From: Elusimicrobia bacterium GWC2_61_19
GTDB lineage: Bacteria; Elusimicrobiota; Elusimicrobia; Elusimicrobiales; UBA9959
NCBI GenBank assembly: GCA_001799795.1
Contig: MGUD01000017.1
Span: 1 to 45,018, forward strand
Direction of reading: 5' to 3'
Length of the DNA: 45,018 nucleotides
In this document: in pieces, positions 33,762 to 42,637 of the stretch
Position numbering within the stretch: the first letter of the stretch is position 1
How the letters are laid out: every line of letters begins with the position of its first letter
Notes under the pieces: model-generated
Seen by the model: only the letters and a program-made list of their open reading frames with translations
The model's database searches: none
What the model was told of the DNA's origin: nothing
Made by a program: the position numbers and the translations under genes

Positions 33762-33944
33762 ATTCCCCCCGATTTTTTTAGTGCGGCAAGGCCGCCGGCC
33801 TTGTAGAATAACATTACAAGCGCCGGAAGCTTACTGATGCGAAGTCTCAGTAGTACGTTGCGTTTACAGTTGCGTTACTTAGCCCCTACCCCTAGGAATT
33901 CAATATCTAAGCTTACTCTATTTAAAATGCCCGTTTAATGTCAA
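33762..33944 (-). promoter_or_regulatory. Promoter and long structured leader of the small basic protein
   Basis: Minus strand: TTGACA (33944-33939), 18-bp spacer, TAGAGT (33920-33915), then ~150 nt without a gene. The leader contains ACTGA...TCAGT and CTTGTA...TACAAG stems and the strong hairpin CAAGGCC-GGC-GGCCTTG about 30 nt before the start codon. It could be a cis-regulatory RNA; it matches no riboswitch I recognise. Confidence 0.4.
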
Positions 33945-33990
33945 GTTGATCTCAGTCGCGGCGGCCAGGCCCTTATATATATACTATATA

Positions 33991-35448
33991 TCAGCCAAGG
34001 CGCCTGCTCTGGCGCATGGGGGCGGCGCGGGAAGTACTCCGCGCCCGCAGCGCGTCACGCGCGGCCAGGGCGGCCGCGGCGGCGGCGGGCCGCTTGAGCA
34101 CTTCAATGATATAAATATTGATCAGTTCCATCAGCCGCCCGCGCGCAATGGCATGGGTCTGGCCGGTGCGGATGTAAAGCCAGTCGCTGAAAGCGAGAAA
34201 CTGATTGAAGGGGGACGGTCCCGCGCAGATCAACGCCGAGGTTTCGGCGAAAACGCCGCTGTTGGCCACCAGGTCCCAGTACCGCGCAAAACGGCGCAGG
34301 CGCTGCATGGTGAAGAAGTCCAGCAGGCCGTTGCGGCGCAGTTCGTAGGGCGGATACGGGCTGTAGACCATCTGCCACTGCACGTCGTGGCGGGCGATGG
34401 GTGCCCCGCGCAGGCGCTTCAGTATGCCCACCTGTATTTCCTGCGGCCCCAGGGCAGCCAGACGGTCGAAACCGGAGGCGAAAGAAGCCAGGTCCTCACC
34501 GGGCAGGCCCGCAATCAGGTCCGCGTGCAGGTGCGCCGCGGTCTCTTGCTTCAGGCGGCGCAGGTTCTTCTCCACGGCGGCATTGTCCTGCCGGCGGCCT
34601 ATGCGCGCCGCCACGGCCTCGTTGAAGGTCTGCACGCCCACTTCCAGCTGCAGCGAACCGGCCGGGAATTTCTTCACCAGCAGATATATTTCTTCCGGAA
34701 AGCGGTCCGGTACCATCTCGAAATGAAGGAACAGGCCGGGCCGGTACCGCTCGAGGAAAAAGTTAAGTACGGCCGACGCGCGCGCGATGTCCAGGTTGAA
34801 GGTGCGGTCCACGAACTTAAACCTGAGCGCGCCGCGCGCCAGCAGCTCTTCCCAGGCGGCGGACAAAGCCGGCAGCGGGAAGTCCCGCACCGCCTTGTCC
34901 AGCGAGGAAAGGCAGAAATCGCAGGCGAAAGGGCAGCCGCGGGAAGCCTCCGCGTAGATCACGCGGTTGGCTATGTCCTCGTCTGTATAAAGGGCGTAGG
35001 GCAGCACTAAGGCGGCCAGGTCCGGCGCGGGGGATGTAATAATCTTTTCGGCCGGGACCCGCCCGGCCAGCAGACTCCGGCACAGGTCCGCGAAAGCTGT
35101 CTCCCCCTCGCCTTTTATGACATAGTCCGCATCGCCGCAGATCTGTTGGTCCGTGTCGTGGCTGACCTCCGGCCCTCCCAGAACTATGATGAGTTCAGGG
35201 CGCAGCCGCTTTAGTTCGGCCGCGAGCATGGCGCTCTCCTGCGCGTTCCACACATAGACACCCAGCCCCAGTATGCGCGGCGCCAGCTTTAATACCGCCT
35301 CCGCGGCTTCGGCCGTGCGTATGCCGGTGTTCAGCTCCAGCAGCCCGGCGAGCGGGGCCAGCTCGCCCAGGTTGGCCAGCAGGCAGCGCAGCCCGAACGA
35401 GCAGTGCTCATAGCGCGCGTTAAAAGTGGCAAGGACTATATCGGGCAT
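33991..35448 (-). CDS. B12-binding radical SAM protein with DUF4080-like C-terminus
   Basis: 485 residues. The N-terminal ~125 residues form a cobalamin-binding Rossmann domain (IVLATFNARYEHCSFGLRCL, then LGLGVYVWNAQES, LIIVLGGPEVSHDTD, YVIKGEGETAF). The radical SAM cluster is C172-x3-C176-x2-C179 (RGCPFACDFC). The barrel continues with LEVGVQTFNEAVAARIGR and DLIAGLPGED. The C-terminal part (YSPYPPYELRRNGLLDFFTM, RFARYWDLVANSGVF) matches the DUF4080 extension seen in this group. Substrates of the group are unknown. TATACA lies eight bases before the ATG and no Shine-Dalgarno is present. Confidence 0.9.
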   Translation of the reverse strand: MPDIVLATFNARYEHCSFGLRCLLANLGELAPLAGLLELNTGIRTAEAAEAVLKLAPRILGLGVYVWNAQESAMLAAELKRLRPELIIVLGGPEVSHDTDQQICGDADYVIKGEGETAFADLCRSLLAGRVPAEKIITSPAPDLAALVLPYALYTDEDIANRVIYAEASRGCPFACDFCLSSLDKAVRDFPLPALSAAWEELLARGALRFKFVDRTFNLDIARASAVLNFFLERYRPGLFLHFEMVPDRFPEEIYLLVKKFPAGSLQLEVGVQTFNEAVAARIGRRQDNAAVEKNLRRLKQETAAHLHADLIAGLPGEDLASFASGFDRLAALGPQEIQVGILKRLRGAPIARHDVQWQMVYSPYPPYELRRNGLLDFFTMQRLRRFARYWDLVANSGVFAETSALICAGPSPFNQFLAFSDWLYIRTGQTHAIARGRLMELINIYIIEVLKRPAAAAAALAARDALRARSTSRAAPMRQSRRLG

Positions 35449-35477
35449 ATTTAAAGTGTATAAAATCCGCCGGCCCT

Positions 35478-35507
35478 AAAAAAGAAAACCGGCCGCCAGG
35501 CGGCCGG
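35478..35507 (-). terminator. Terminator of the M6 protease gene
   Basis: Minus strand stem CCGGCCGCC/GGCGGCCGG (35507-35489) followed by TTTTCTTTTTT (35488-35478). Confidence 0.9.
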
Positions 35508-35526
35508 CTTCCTCCGGGCGCTCCAT

Positions 35527-36882
35527 TTATTTAAAGTTCAGCGTGAACGAGACGTCGTAGTCGCCGCCGCGCGAATTCAGGTTTATCCCCGTGGCGGTGC
35601 CGTTATAGAGGCGGCTGGAAGGAACGGTATCGGGCCCCAGGACGCGGTCCTTGCCGTAGAAATCGAAGAAGCCGAAGCTCTTGCTCAGGCCTTTTTCCAG
35701 TTCCTCCAGGCCGTCGGACTCCAGGATCTTGAGTAATTTATGCTCCGTCTCCTGGTTATTATAGAGGAAATTGGTGCCTTCCTTGTTCAGCCGCGCGTCC
35801 ACGTGCCAGATGGTCAGCCCGCCGCTGACCAAGCTGGTCTCGGTGTCGTTGCCGGCTTTCCGCCTGTTCTCCAGCAGGAAGAATTCGCCGAACGGATCTC
35901 TCTGCCGGCCGGGCGGCACCACCATTATGCACTCGCCGGACTCCGTGGCCGGCCTGAGCGTGAAGTCCCCTCCCGCCGATACCACCCGCGGCTCGGTCCA
36001 GCCCAGCATCATCTTGCTGAAACAATTATGGTCGAAGCTATTGCCGTCCATCATATCGAAGAAGCCGAGGCCGCCGTCGGGGCCCACGCCGGGTTTGTAA
36101 TCGTAATAATCCGGCAGCCCCAGGGCATGGCCGGTCTCATGGACAAGGGTATGTATCTTGAAGTCGGCCGAGGAATCGTCCCACTTGGACACGATACCCT
36201 GCCAGGAATAGGCCCGCAGGCTCTTGCCGTCGACCTTAAATTCGGGCTCGGCGAACGTGGGCGCGAGCCCCCACCAGAAGGTGGCCCAGTCACCCGACGG
36301 CCCGGTCCAGATCACCGCGAAGTAATCTATCACGCCGTCGCCGTTATTGTCGTACTGCGCAAAATCATGGCCCTTATAGCTTTGCAGGGCTTTCTTTATG
36401 AGGGCTTCCCGTCCTGCCCAGGTTTCCGCCACATCGGAGCGCTTGCCGGCCTTATACCAGCCCAGCACATCGCCCTCTATGTTGAGTTTGCCGTAGGACG
36501 CGCGCCGGTAATAGGCGCTGAGGCTTTCGTACGGGAATTTCCCGCCCGAGCCGAATATGCGGGCGGTCAGCGCCTCAGGGGTATCGCCCGGCCTGGCCGG
36601 GTATTCGTCGAATTCTATCAGCAGCACCAGCATCTTCGGCTTGCCTGTGGACGGCAAGCCGACGCTGTGCATACCCGTGATCAAATTTGGGCCTTTATTG
36701 CCGGAAAGCCGGGCGCGCAGGTTCGCCACCAGGTGGGGCGCAAAAGACTGGTTGCCTATGCCCAACGCCGGACTTATCCGGGCGCGGCTCCTGGCGGGCG
36801 CGTCCTGGGGCGGCGGCTCAATGGCGGACACCACCCGGGCAAAACCCAGCAGCACCGTTAAAATATATGTGAATAGCTTCAT
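35527..36882 (-). CDS. Secreted M6-family metalloprotease (immune inhibitor A-like)
   Basis: 451 residues with a signal peptide (MKLFTYILTVLLGFARVVSA). The zinc site is HETGHALGLPD: H248, E249, H252, Gly255 and Asp258, the HExxHxxGxxD form of M6 enzymes. A calcium-binding-like loop DNNGDGVID lies at residues 178-186, also typical. The C-terminal ~110 residues are beta-rich. The enzyme would digest extracellular protein. No Shine-Dalgarno: TATAAA ends seven bases before the ATG, so the mRNA is probably leaderless. Confidence 0.9.
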   Translation of the reverse strand: MKLFTYILTVLLGFARVVSAIEPPPQDAPARSRARISPALGIGNQSFAPHLVANLRARLSGNKGPNLITGMHSVGLPSTGKPKMLVLLIEFDEYPARPGDTPEALTARIFGSGGKFPYESLSAYYRRASYGKLNIEGDVLGWYKAGKRSDVAETWAGREALIKKALQSYKGHDFAQYDNNGDGVIDYFAVIWTGPSGDWATFWWGLAPTFAEPEFKVDGKSLRAYSWQGIVSKWDDSSADFKIHTLVHETGHALGLPDYYDYKPGVGPDGGLGFFDMMDGNSFDHNCFSKMMLGWTEPRVVSAGGDFTLRPATESGECIMVVPPGRQRDPFGEFFLLENRRKAGNDTETSLVSGGLTIWHVDARLNKEGTNFLYNNQETEHKLLKILESDGLEELEKGLSKSFGFFDFYGKDRVLGPDTVPSSRLYNGTATGINLNSRGGDYDVSFTLNFK

Positions 36883-36889
36883 GCTCGTA

Positions 36890-36895
36890 TTTATA
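36890..36895 (-). promoter_or_regulatory. -10 box of a leaderless transcript (M6 protease)
   Basis: Minus strand TATAAA, 7 nt before the ATG at 36882, with TTAAAC just upstream and no purine-rich ribosome site between. Confidence 0.55.
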
Positions 36896-36972
36896 GTTTA
36901 ACACCCGCCCCAGGGAAAGGCACGGGCATTAGGACCTAACCGCAAAGGACATAAGGCCTACGGGCAATAAAA

Positions 36973-36999
36973 GAACCGCCGGGGTTTACCCGGCGGTTC
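36973..36999 (-). terminator. Terminator after the TSCPD gene
   Basis: Minus strand stem GAACCGCCGGG/CCCGGCGGTTC (36999-36973, 5-nt loop) followed by TTTTA. Confidence 0.75.
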
Positions 37000-37021
37000 A
37001 CTGACAAACCCGGCCCTGGGC

Positions 37022-37270
37022 TTATTTCCCGGTTCTCGTCAGCTCTTCCAGGACTTTCGCCAGCTGGTCGGAACAGGAGGTGGTATTTTCACCGCAGGAG
37101 ATGCCTTTTAATTTGGCGATCACCTCGCCCACCGGCGCCCCTTCCAGCAGAACCGAAAGCGCCTTCAGATTGCCGGAACACCCGTTGGTGAATGAGACGT
37201 TCTTCAAGCGCCCGTCCACCACGTCGAATGCCACTTCCGTGGCGCAAACATCCTGCAGTTTATATTTCAT
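37022..37270 (-). CDS. TSCPD domain protein (TIGR03905-like)
   Basis: 82 residues, full family length. It shows the conserved cysteines and the C-terminal signature: VSFTNGCSGNLKALSVLLEG, GISCGENTTSCSDQLA. The same domain is found at the C-terminus of some B12-dependent ribonucleotide reductases, but the free-standing form has no proven role. GGCGGG precedes the ATG, 23 bp after the secreted protein gene, so the two may be cotranscribed. Confidence 0.85.
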   Translation of the reverse strand: MKYKLQDVCATEVAFDVVDGRLKNVSFTNGCSGNLKALSVLLEGAPVGEVIAKLKGISCGENTTSCSDQLAKVLEELTRTGK

Positions 37271-37293
37271 ATGTAGTTACCCGCCTTATGCGT

Positions 37294-38367
37294 TCATTTG
37301 CCGCAATCCCTGGCGCAGCGGCCCGGGTGGGCCCGCTCGAAAGCGTCGCAGACGCCGTCGCCGCAGCGTCCCCGCCTCTCCATCTTTTTAATCGGGGTAC
37401 GCGGGCCGTACATCTGCTTGCCGACCTCGCCGTACAGCGACGGCACCGGTTTCAGCCGCGGCAGCCCGGCTTTAGGGGTTTCGGGCTGCAGGCCGGCGCT
37501 TTGCTTCTCTTTTTTAGCCGACGCCGGCGCGGCCGCCAATTTATTCTCCGGCAAAAGTCCGCCTTCCACTACGGCCGACACCGTGCGGCTGCGCAGGCCC
37601 CGCGGGTCCAGCCCCTTAAGGAACGACAGCCAGACGTAAAAAGCCCCGAACTCGGACTGCGAACTGGTGAACGAAGCCCCGTAAACCCCGGACGACAGGC
37701 CGGAGAACTCTTTCTCGGCCGCTTCGATACCGGCCTTATCCGCCGCATGAAAAGATGAAAGGTGCTTTTTTAAGGGTTCACCGCCGGCGACAGTCACAGA
37801 TCCATTTACGCCCGCCGCGGCGGCCCCCTCTTTCCCGCGCGCCCCGCGGCAGATCTCGTAAGGCGGAGCCGCCGCCAGGAATTTCTTGTCCGCCTTGTCC
37901 GGCAGGCAGCCGGTCTTTATCTCGGGCGCAAGCAGGGCGAGCGCGGCGAAGTACTGCGCATGGCCCCGCGCGGCGGCCGCTCCGTCTTCCTTCCTTAAGC
38001 GCGCCAGCTCCGCCGCCGGCAGGTCGGAATAGCCGTCCCAGGCCCTGGTCTCAGGCCCCCGGTGATACGCCCCGATCTCGTGCCCGGTCTTTTTCCAGCC
38101 CTCCAGCTCCGCGAGACGCGCCGGGTCCGAGGCGATATACACCGCGTACTGCGGGGCGAACAGCAGCGTCAACCGCGCGTTCTGCGCGTCCGCCAGCTTT
38201 ACCATTTCCCTCAGCGCCTTATAAGAGTCGGCCAGCTGCCCCGCCCCGGCCCTGGAATTATACGGGCCGTTCTGCACCGCGATAAAATAATACGGCTTCT
38301 CTCCGCCGGCCCGCGCGGCCGGCGTCAACAGGAGCGTCAGAAAGATGATAATGCCTGTATGGGACAT
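37294..38367 (-). CDS. Secreted protein, possible polysaccharide-deacetylase-like fold, with CGDGVC tail
   Basis: 357 residues with a signal peptide (MSHTGIIIFLTLLLTPAARA). The mature N-terminal part (YYFIAVQNGPYN, RLTLLFAPQYAVYI, GWKKTGHEIGAYHRGPET) resembles the strand-and-HEIG.H pattern of NodB-type deacetylase or related barrels, but the usual metal Asp-Asp pair is not evident, so enzyme activity is doubtful. A Lys/Pro-rich linker (about residues 270-325) leads to a Cys-rich tail, CGDGVCDAFERAHPGRCARD, of the type found in secreted proteins as a small disulphide knot. It lies between pheT and the TSCPD gene. Confidence 0.5.
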   Translation of the reverse strand: MSHTGIIIFLTLLLTPAARAGGEKPYYFIAVQNGPYNSRAGAGQLADSYKALREMVKLADAQNARLTLLFAPQYAVYIASDPARLAELEGWKKTGHEIGAYHRGPETRAWDGYSDLPAAELARLRKEDGAAAARGHAQYFAALALLAPEIKTGCLPDKADKKFLAAAPPYEICRGARGKEGAAAAGVNGSVTVAGGEPLKKHLSSFHAADKAGIEAAEKEFSGLSSGVYGASFTSSQSEFGAFYVWLSFLKGLDPRGLRSRTVSAVVEGGLLPENKLAAAPASAKKEKQSAGLQPETPKAGLPRLKPVPSLYGEVGKQMYGPRTPIKKMERRGRCGDGVCDAFERAHPGRCARDCGK

Positions 38368-38410
38368 AGAGCGTCGCCGTCTGTCAGCCGCGGCCCGGGA
38401 CTACTTAGCA

Positions 38411-38436
38411 AAAGGCCGGGCGTGGGCCCGGCCTTT
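38411..38436. terminator. Terminator downstream of pheT
   Basis: Stem AAAGGCCGGGC/GCCCGGCCTTT with a 4-nt loop. On the minus strand it follows the pheT stop by about 20 bp and is followed by a short T run; the + strand T run is longer, so it can act both ways. Confidence 0.75.
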
Positions 38437-38455
38437 TTTCTTCGGCTCCGGCAGG

Positions 38456-40843
38456 TCAGCTGCGGAGCTTGGCGCCGAAGTTCCTGGCCAGTTTATCCAG
38501 TATGGCCGTCATGCGGGCGCCCACATCCGCGTCGTTAAGCGTGCCGGTCATGGACGAGAAAGTGAACCGTATGGTAAGACTGCGCAACCCCGCCGGGATA
38601 TTCTTGCCCTTGTAGACGTCGATGAGCCGCGCCGAGGCCAGGTCCTGCACGCCGGAGAAAGAGCGTTCCAGCTCGGCCCAGACGTGCTTCTCCTCCAGCA
38701 CCACCGACAGGTCGCGCCAGTTCTGGGGGAAAGGCGACACCGGCTTTATCTTGGTTATCTTCTGCCAGAATTCCGGCTTCCAGGCCGCCGCCAGGCAGGC
38801 GAGCGGGATCTCGAAGTAGAATATATTGTTGTCCTTGAAATCAAAAGCCGCGGCCACGGCTGGGGCGAGCTTGCCCACGTACCCGGCGCCGGCGCCGCCC
38901 AGTTTCATCTCGAGGCAGAGCCCCGGCTGGAAGTAACCCGGCGCCTTCTTCGGAGTTTCGAACCTGAAGCCGCCCTTGCCGGCGAACAGCCGGGTCATCA
39001 TCCCTTTCAGGTGATAGAAATCCGCGGCGCCCTGCCCGCCCCTCCAGAAACCGCCCTCCGGGAAGTCACCGGCCATAAGCCCGGCGCAGCGGACCTCTTC
39101 GGTCTTGCCGCCGTCTTTTTTCAAATAGGTCGTGCCCGTCTCGAAGATCATGACCGACTCGCGGCCGCGGTTGAGGTTGTAGCGCAAAGTCTTCAGCAGG
39201 CCGGGCAGCAGCGTCTCCCGCATGAACTGATAATCCGAGGAGAGCGGGTTCTTAAGCTCCACCGCCCCTGCGGCGTCCAGGCCGCAGGCCTGCATTTCCT
39301 TGGCGGAAAGGAAGTCGTAATTATAAACTTCGCTGAACCCCAGAGCGGCCAGCGTGTTCTTCAGCTCCGCGGTCACGGCCCAGCTCGGGGTGACGGAAGA
39401 GGGCAGCATGGGCATGCGCGACACGGCGGGGATGACGTCGTAGCCGATATAGCGGGCGATCTCCTCCGCCGCGTCCCAGACGGATTCTATGTCCTGTCTG
39501 TAGGATGGGACCGAGAATTTCCAGGGCTTGGCGTCCTTCAGGTCGGGCTGGAAGGACCTGAGACAGGCGTAGATCTCGCCGTCGGCTATGCCGGTGCCGA
39601 GTATGGCGTTGACGCGGGCCGGGGCGATCTCTATGACCGGCGGCTGGTATTTAACGGGGCAAACGTCGGTTATCTGCGTCACTTTGGCCGCGGGCGCGGC
39701 TTCCAGGATGAGCCAGGCCAGGCGGCGGGCCGCTTTCAGGGTAAGTTCCGGGTCGGTACCGCGCTCGAACCGGTAGGAGGATTCGCTCTTTATGCCGGTG
39801 GTCTTGGACGCAAGGCGCACCGTGGGCGGGTTGAACCGCGCGGATTCTATCAATATCTCGTCGGTCAGGTCGGAGACGGCGGTGTCGAGCCCGCCCATCA
39901 CGCCGGCCAGCGCCGCGGGGTTTTTGGCGTCGGCTATGACCAGCATACCGGGGTCCAGCTTCAGCGTCTTGTTATCCAGGGTTATGAAGGCCTCGCCGGC
40001 GACGGCGCGGCGCGCCCGTATCGCGGGGCCGTTCAGTTTGGAAATATCGAAGCAGTGGGTGGGCTGGCCCAGTTCGTACATCACGTAATTGGAGCCGTCG
40101 ATAAGGATATTACCCTTGGGATTGGAGCCCATCGCGCGCAGGCGGTCGGCCATCCAGTCCGGGGTCCTGGCGCCGCGCAGGCCTTTTATGACGATGGCGG
40201 TATAGCGTGTGCACAGTTCCGGGGCGTCTATGGCCACCGGTACGCCGGCGGCGCCGGCGGAACCTTCGAAGATCCTCGCTTCTTTAAGCTTCAGCCCGTA
40301 GAAAACGCCGAGTTCGCGCGCCAGGGCGTAATGCGACAGGCAGTGCGACTGGTTGGGCAGCATTTCCACGTCCAGGACGTAGTCGGCCTTGGGAAAAAGA
40401 GTTACCGCGTTGACGCCCACCGCGGTGTCGTCCGGCAGCACCAGGATGCCGCTATTGTCGTAGCCGTCCAGGCCCAGCTCGGCGGCCGAGCAGATCATGC
40501 CCTCGGATTCCACGCCGCGGATCTTGGCTTTCTTCAGCTCGCCCTCGGCGAGCACGGCGCCGACTTTGGCGAAAGGGATCTTCTGGCCTACGGCGATGTT
40601 CTTGGCGCCGCAGACCACGCGCAGCGTGCCGGCACCGTCGCTGACGTCCACCAGCGCCAGCTTGTCGGCGTTGGGATGCTTGTCTATCTTCAATATCTGG
40701 CCGACGGACACGCCTGTGAAGGCCGCGCCGGTCTTCTTTATCTCCTCCACCTTAAGCCCCACGCGGCCGAGCTTGGCCGCCAGGTCTTCCGGCGAGGGAG
40801 GATTCTCCAGGAAATCGGAAAGCCAGGAATAAAGTATTTTCAT
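38456..40843 (-). CDS. pheT: Phenylalanyl-tRNA synthetase beta subunit
   Basis: 795 residues from ATG 40843-40841, which overlaps the pheS stop as ATGA; the frame is open further upstream but that part lies over pheS. Order of domains: start MKILYSWLSDFLENPPSPED; EMAP-II-like tRNA-binding domain (about residues 40-150, VGQILKIDKHPNADKLALVD); B3/B4 editing domain (YTAIVIKGLRGARTPDWMAD); B5 (about 400-470); core; FDX-ACB anticodon-binding domain at the end (SPFPQNWRDLSVVLEE, TIRFTFSSMTGTLNDADV). Works as alpha2beta2 with PheS. Confidence 0.97.
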   Translation of the reverse strand: MKILYSWLSDFLENPPSPEDLAAKLGRVGLKVEEIKKTGAAFTGVSVGQILKIDKHPNADKLALVDVSDGAGTLRVVCGAKNIAVGQKIPFAKVGAVLAEGELKKAKIRGVESEGMICSAAELGLDGYDNSGILVLPDDTAVGVNAVTLFPKADYVLDVEMLPNQSHCLSHYALARELGVFYGLKLKEARIFEGSAGAAGVPVAIDAPELCTRYTAIVIKGLRGARTPDWMADRLRAMGSNPKGNILIDGSNYVMYELGQPTHCFDISKLNGPAIRARRAVAGEAFITLDNKTLKLDPGMLVIADAKNPAALAGVMGGLDTAVSDLTDEILIESARFNPPTVRLASKTTGIKSESSYRFERGTDPELTLKAARRLAWLILEAAPAAKVTQITDVCPVKYQPPVIEIAPARVNAILGTGIADGEIYACLRSFQPDLKDAKPWKFSVPSYRQDIESVWDAAEEIARYIGYDVIPAVSRMPMLPSSVTPSWAVTAELKNTLAALGFSEVYNYDFLSAKEMQACGLDAAGAVELKNPLSSDYQFMRETLLPGLLKTLRYNLNRGRESVMIFETGTTYLKKDGGKTEEVRCAGLMAGDFPEGGFWRGGQGAADFYHLKGMMTRLFAGKGGFRFETPKKAPGYFQPGLCLEMKLGGAGAGYVGKLAPAVAAAFDFKDNNIFYFEIPLACLAAAWKPEFWQKITKIKPVSPFPQNWRDLSVVLEEKHVWAELERSFSGVQDLASARLIDVYKGKNIPAGLRSLTIRFTFSSMTGTLNDADVGARMTAILDKLARNFGAKLRS

Positions 40844-41898
40844 TGCTGCACCTGTTTGAGAACGCGCAGGTCGTTCTCGTAGAGCATGCGCATGTCGCTG
40901 ATGCCGAACAGCAGCATGGCGAAGCGCTCTATGCCCGCGCCGAAAGCGAAGCCGCTCCACTTGGCCGGGTCGTAATTGCAGGCCTTGAGCACGTTGGGGT
41001 GCACCACGCCGGCGCCCAGCAGTTCTATCCAGCCGGTGCCTTTGCAGACGGGGCAGCGCACGGCCTCGGCCTTGCCGCGGCAGAACACGCAGGACACCTC
41101 CACTTCGGCCCCGGGTTCCACGAAAGGGAAATAGGAGGGCATGAAACGCACCTTGGCCGACGAGCCGAACAGGTCCTTCATGAACGTCTCGAGGGTCCAC
41201 TTAAGGTCCGCCATGCTGACGTGCTTGTCGATGTAAAGGCCCTCTATCTGGTGGAAGGCGAAAGAGTGGCTGGCGTCCACGGCCTCGGAGCGGAACACGC
41301 GGCCCGGAGAGATTATCCTCACCGGCGGCTCCTGACCTTTCATGGTGCGGATCTGCACCGGAGAGGTATGCGTCCTGAGCAGCATGTCCTTGCCGGAGGC
41401 GTCCTTAAGGTCCACGTAGAACGTGTCCTGCATGTCGCGCGCGGGGTGGAAAGGCGGGAAGTTAAGCGCTTCGAAATTGAAATAGTCTTCCTCTATAAGC
41501 GGCCCTTCCGCTATGGAGAAACCGAGCTTGGCGAAACACTCGGCCATGCGGTTGAGGGTCACGGTGAGGGGATGCAGGCTGCCTTTGGGAAAGGGCCAGC
41601 CCGGCAGGGTCAGGTCCAGGTCCGCTTTAACTACGGGCCCGGCGGCGCCGGCCGCGCCTTTCAGCTCGGCCAGCTTCGCTTCCATTTCCTGTTTGGCGGC
41701 GTTGCCGAGCGCGCCCAGCGGCTTGCGCTCTTCTAAGGGGATATCTTTAAGGTCCCGCAGCAGCAGGGCCAACTCGCCCTTGCGGCCAAGATAACGCAGC
41801 TCGATGGCCTCCGGGTTTTCAGCGGGGACGGCGGCTATAGAAACGGAAAAACTGCCCCGTATTGCGGACAGTTTTTCCTTCCACTCCGTGGCGTTCAC
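40840..41898 (-). CDS. pheS: Phenylalanyl-tRNA synthetase alpha subunit
   Basis: 352 residues, usual length. N-terminal coiled-coil (about 1-85) then the class II catalytic core: PFHPARDMQDTFYV, RTHTSPVQIRTM, motif 2 with GRVFRSEAVDASHSFAFHQI and motif 3 GFAFGAGIERFAMLLFGI. Catalyses Phe-tRNA formation with PheT. The gene lies 9 bp after rplT, in the conserved infC-rpmI-rplT-pheS-pheT order. Confidence 0.97.
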   Translation of the reverse strand: MNATEWKEKLSAIRGSFSVSIAAVPAENPEAIELRYLGRKGELALLLRDLKDIPLEERKPLGALGNAAKQEMEAKLAELKGAAGAAGPVVKADLDLTLPGWPFPKGSLHPLTVTLNRMAECFAKLGFSIAEGPLIEEDYFNFEALNFPPFHPARDMQDTFYVDLKDASGKDMLLRTHTSPVQIRTMKGQEPPVRIISPGRVFRSEAVDASHSFAFHQIEGLYIDKHVSMADLKWTLETFMKDLFGSSAKVRFMPSYFPFVEPGAEVEVSCVFCRGKAEAVRCPVCKGTGWIELLGAGVVHPNVLKACNYDPAKWSGFAFGAGIERFAMLLFGISDMRMLYENDLRVLKQVQQ

Positions 41899-41907
41899 GG
41901 CGCGGCC

Positions 41908-42291
41908 TTATTTCTCGGTACCGACAACTTTCTTCACGTTGCCGATAGCCTTCCTCGCGATCTCGGCGAGCTGCTTGAAGGACTGCGGGTCGCGGATGGC
42001 GATCTCGGAGAGCATCTTCCTATTCAGGTTGATGTTGGCCTTGTGGATGCCGTCCATGAACCTGCTGTAAGACATGCCTTCCTCGCGGGCGGCGGCGTTC
42101 AGGCGCACTATCCACAGCTGGCGGATGTCGCCCTTCTTGTCGCGGCGGTGTATATAGGCCGTGGTGAGGGACTTGTTGACCTGCTGTATGGCCTGGCGGA
42201 GGCGGTTGCCTTTATTGCCGTAATAGCCCTTGGCAAGCTTTAAAACTTTTTTCTTTCTTTTGGTGCGAGCTACGCTGTATTTTATTCTCAT
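41908..42291 (-). CDS. rplT: Ribosomal protein L20
   Basis: 127 residues. RTKRKKKVLKLAKGYYGNKG and LWIVRLNAAAREEGMSYSRF are the family signatures. L20 binds 23S rRNA early in assembly and represses its own operon in several bacteria. It lies between rpmI and pheS. Confidence 0.97.
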   Translation of the reverse strand: MRIKYSVARTKRKKKVLKLAKGYYGNKGNRLRQAIQQVNKSLTTAYIHRRDKKGDIRQLWIVRLNAAAREEGMSYSRFMDGIHKANINLNRKMLSEIAIRDPQSFKQLAEIARKAIGNVKKVVGTEK

Positions 42292-42347
42292 AACGCTACT
42301 TCCGTTCCGCGGAAATTACCGGCGGGAGCGGCTCCTTTGTTGATGTT

Positions 42348-42551
42348 CTATTCGTAGGGCAGGTAAGCCTTAAGCATGCGGCCTTCCGCGGAGTTCTTTT
42401 CTTCCACCTTGGCGGTGCGCAGCGTGCGGCCGCGCTTGGCGGACATGCCGGTAAGCAGATGGCGCAGGCCGGATTTCCGGTGCAGCCACTTGCCGGTGGT
42501 GGTTTTCTTAAATCTTTTCTTAGCGCCGCTGTGGGATTTCATTTTAGGCAT
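42348..42551 (-). CDS. rpmI: Ribosomal protein L35
   Basis: 67 residues: MPKMKSHSGAKKRFKKTTTG, then HRKSGLRHLLTGMSAKRGR, the classic L35 sequence. An AAGAGAA stretch precedes the ATG. Between infC and rplT. Confidence 0.97.
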   Translation of the reverse strand: MPKMKSHSGAKKRFKKTTTGKWLHRKSGLRHLLTGMSAKRGRTLRTAKVEEKNSAEGRMLKAYLPYE

Positions 42552-42637
42552 ATTGTTCTCTTGTCTGCTAAAAATATATGTCTCTCGGCTATCGTTCTGT
42601 TATTATATAACTTTCCGGGCCGGCTTTACCAGCGGGC

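Noticed and set aside
38345-40882. Long + strand open frame opposite pheT
   Set aside because: It overlaps a certain pheT gene throughout and encodes low-complexity sequence with no recognisable motif.
40844-41200. Upstream extension of the pheT frame
   Set aside because: It lies within pheS and is Arg-rich noise; the ATGA overlap and the family N-terminus MKILYSWL mark the start.
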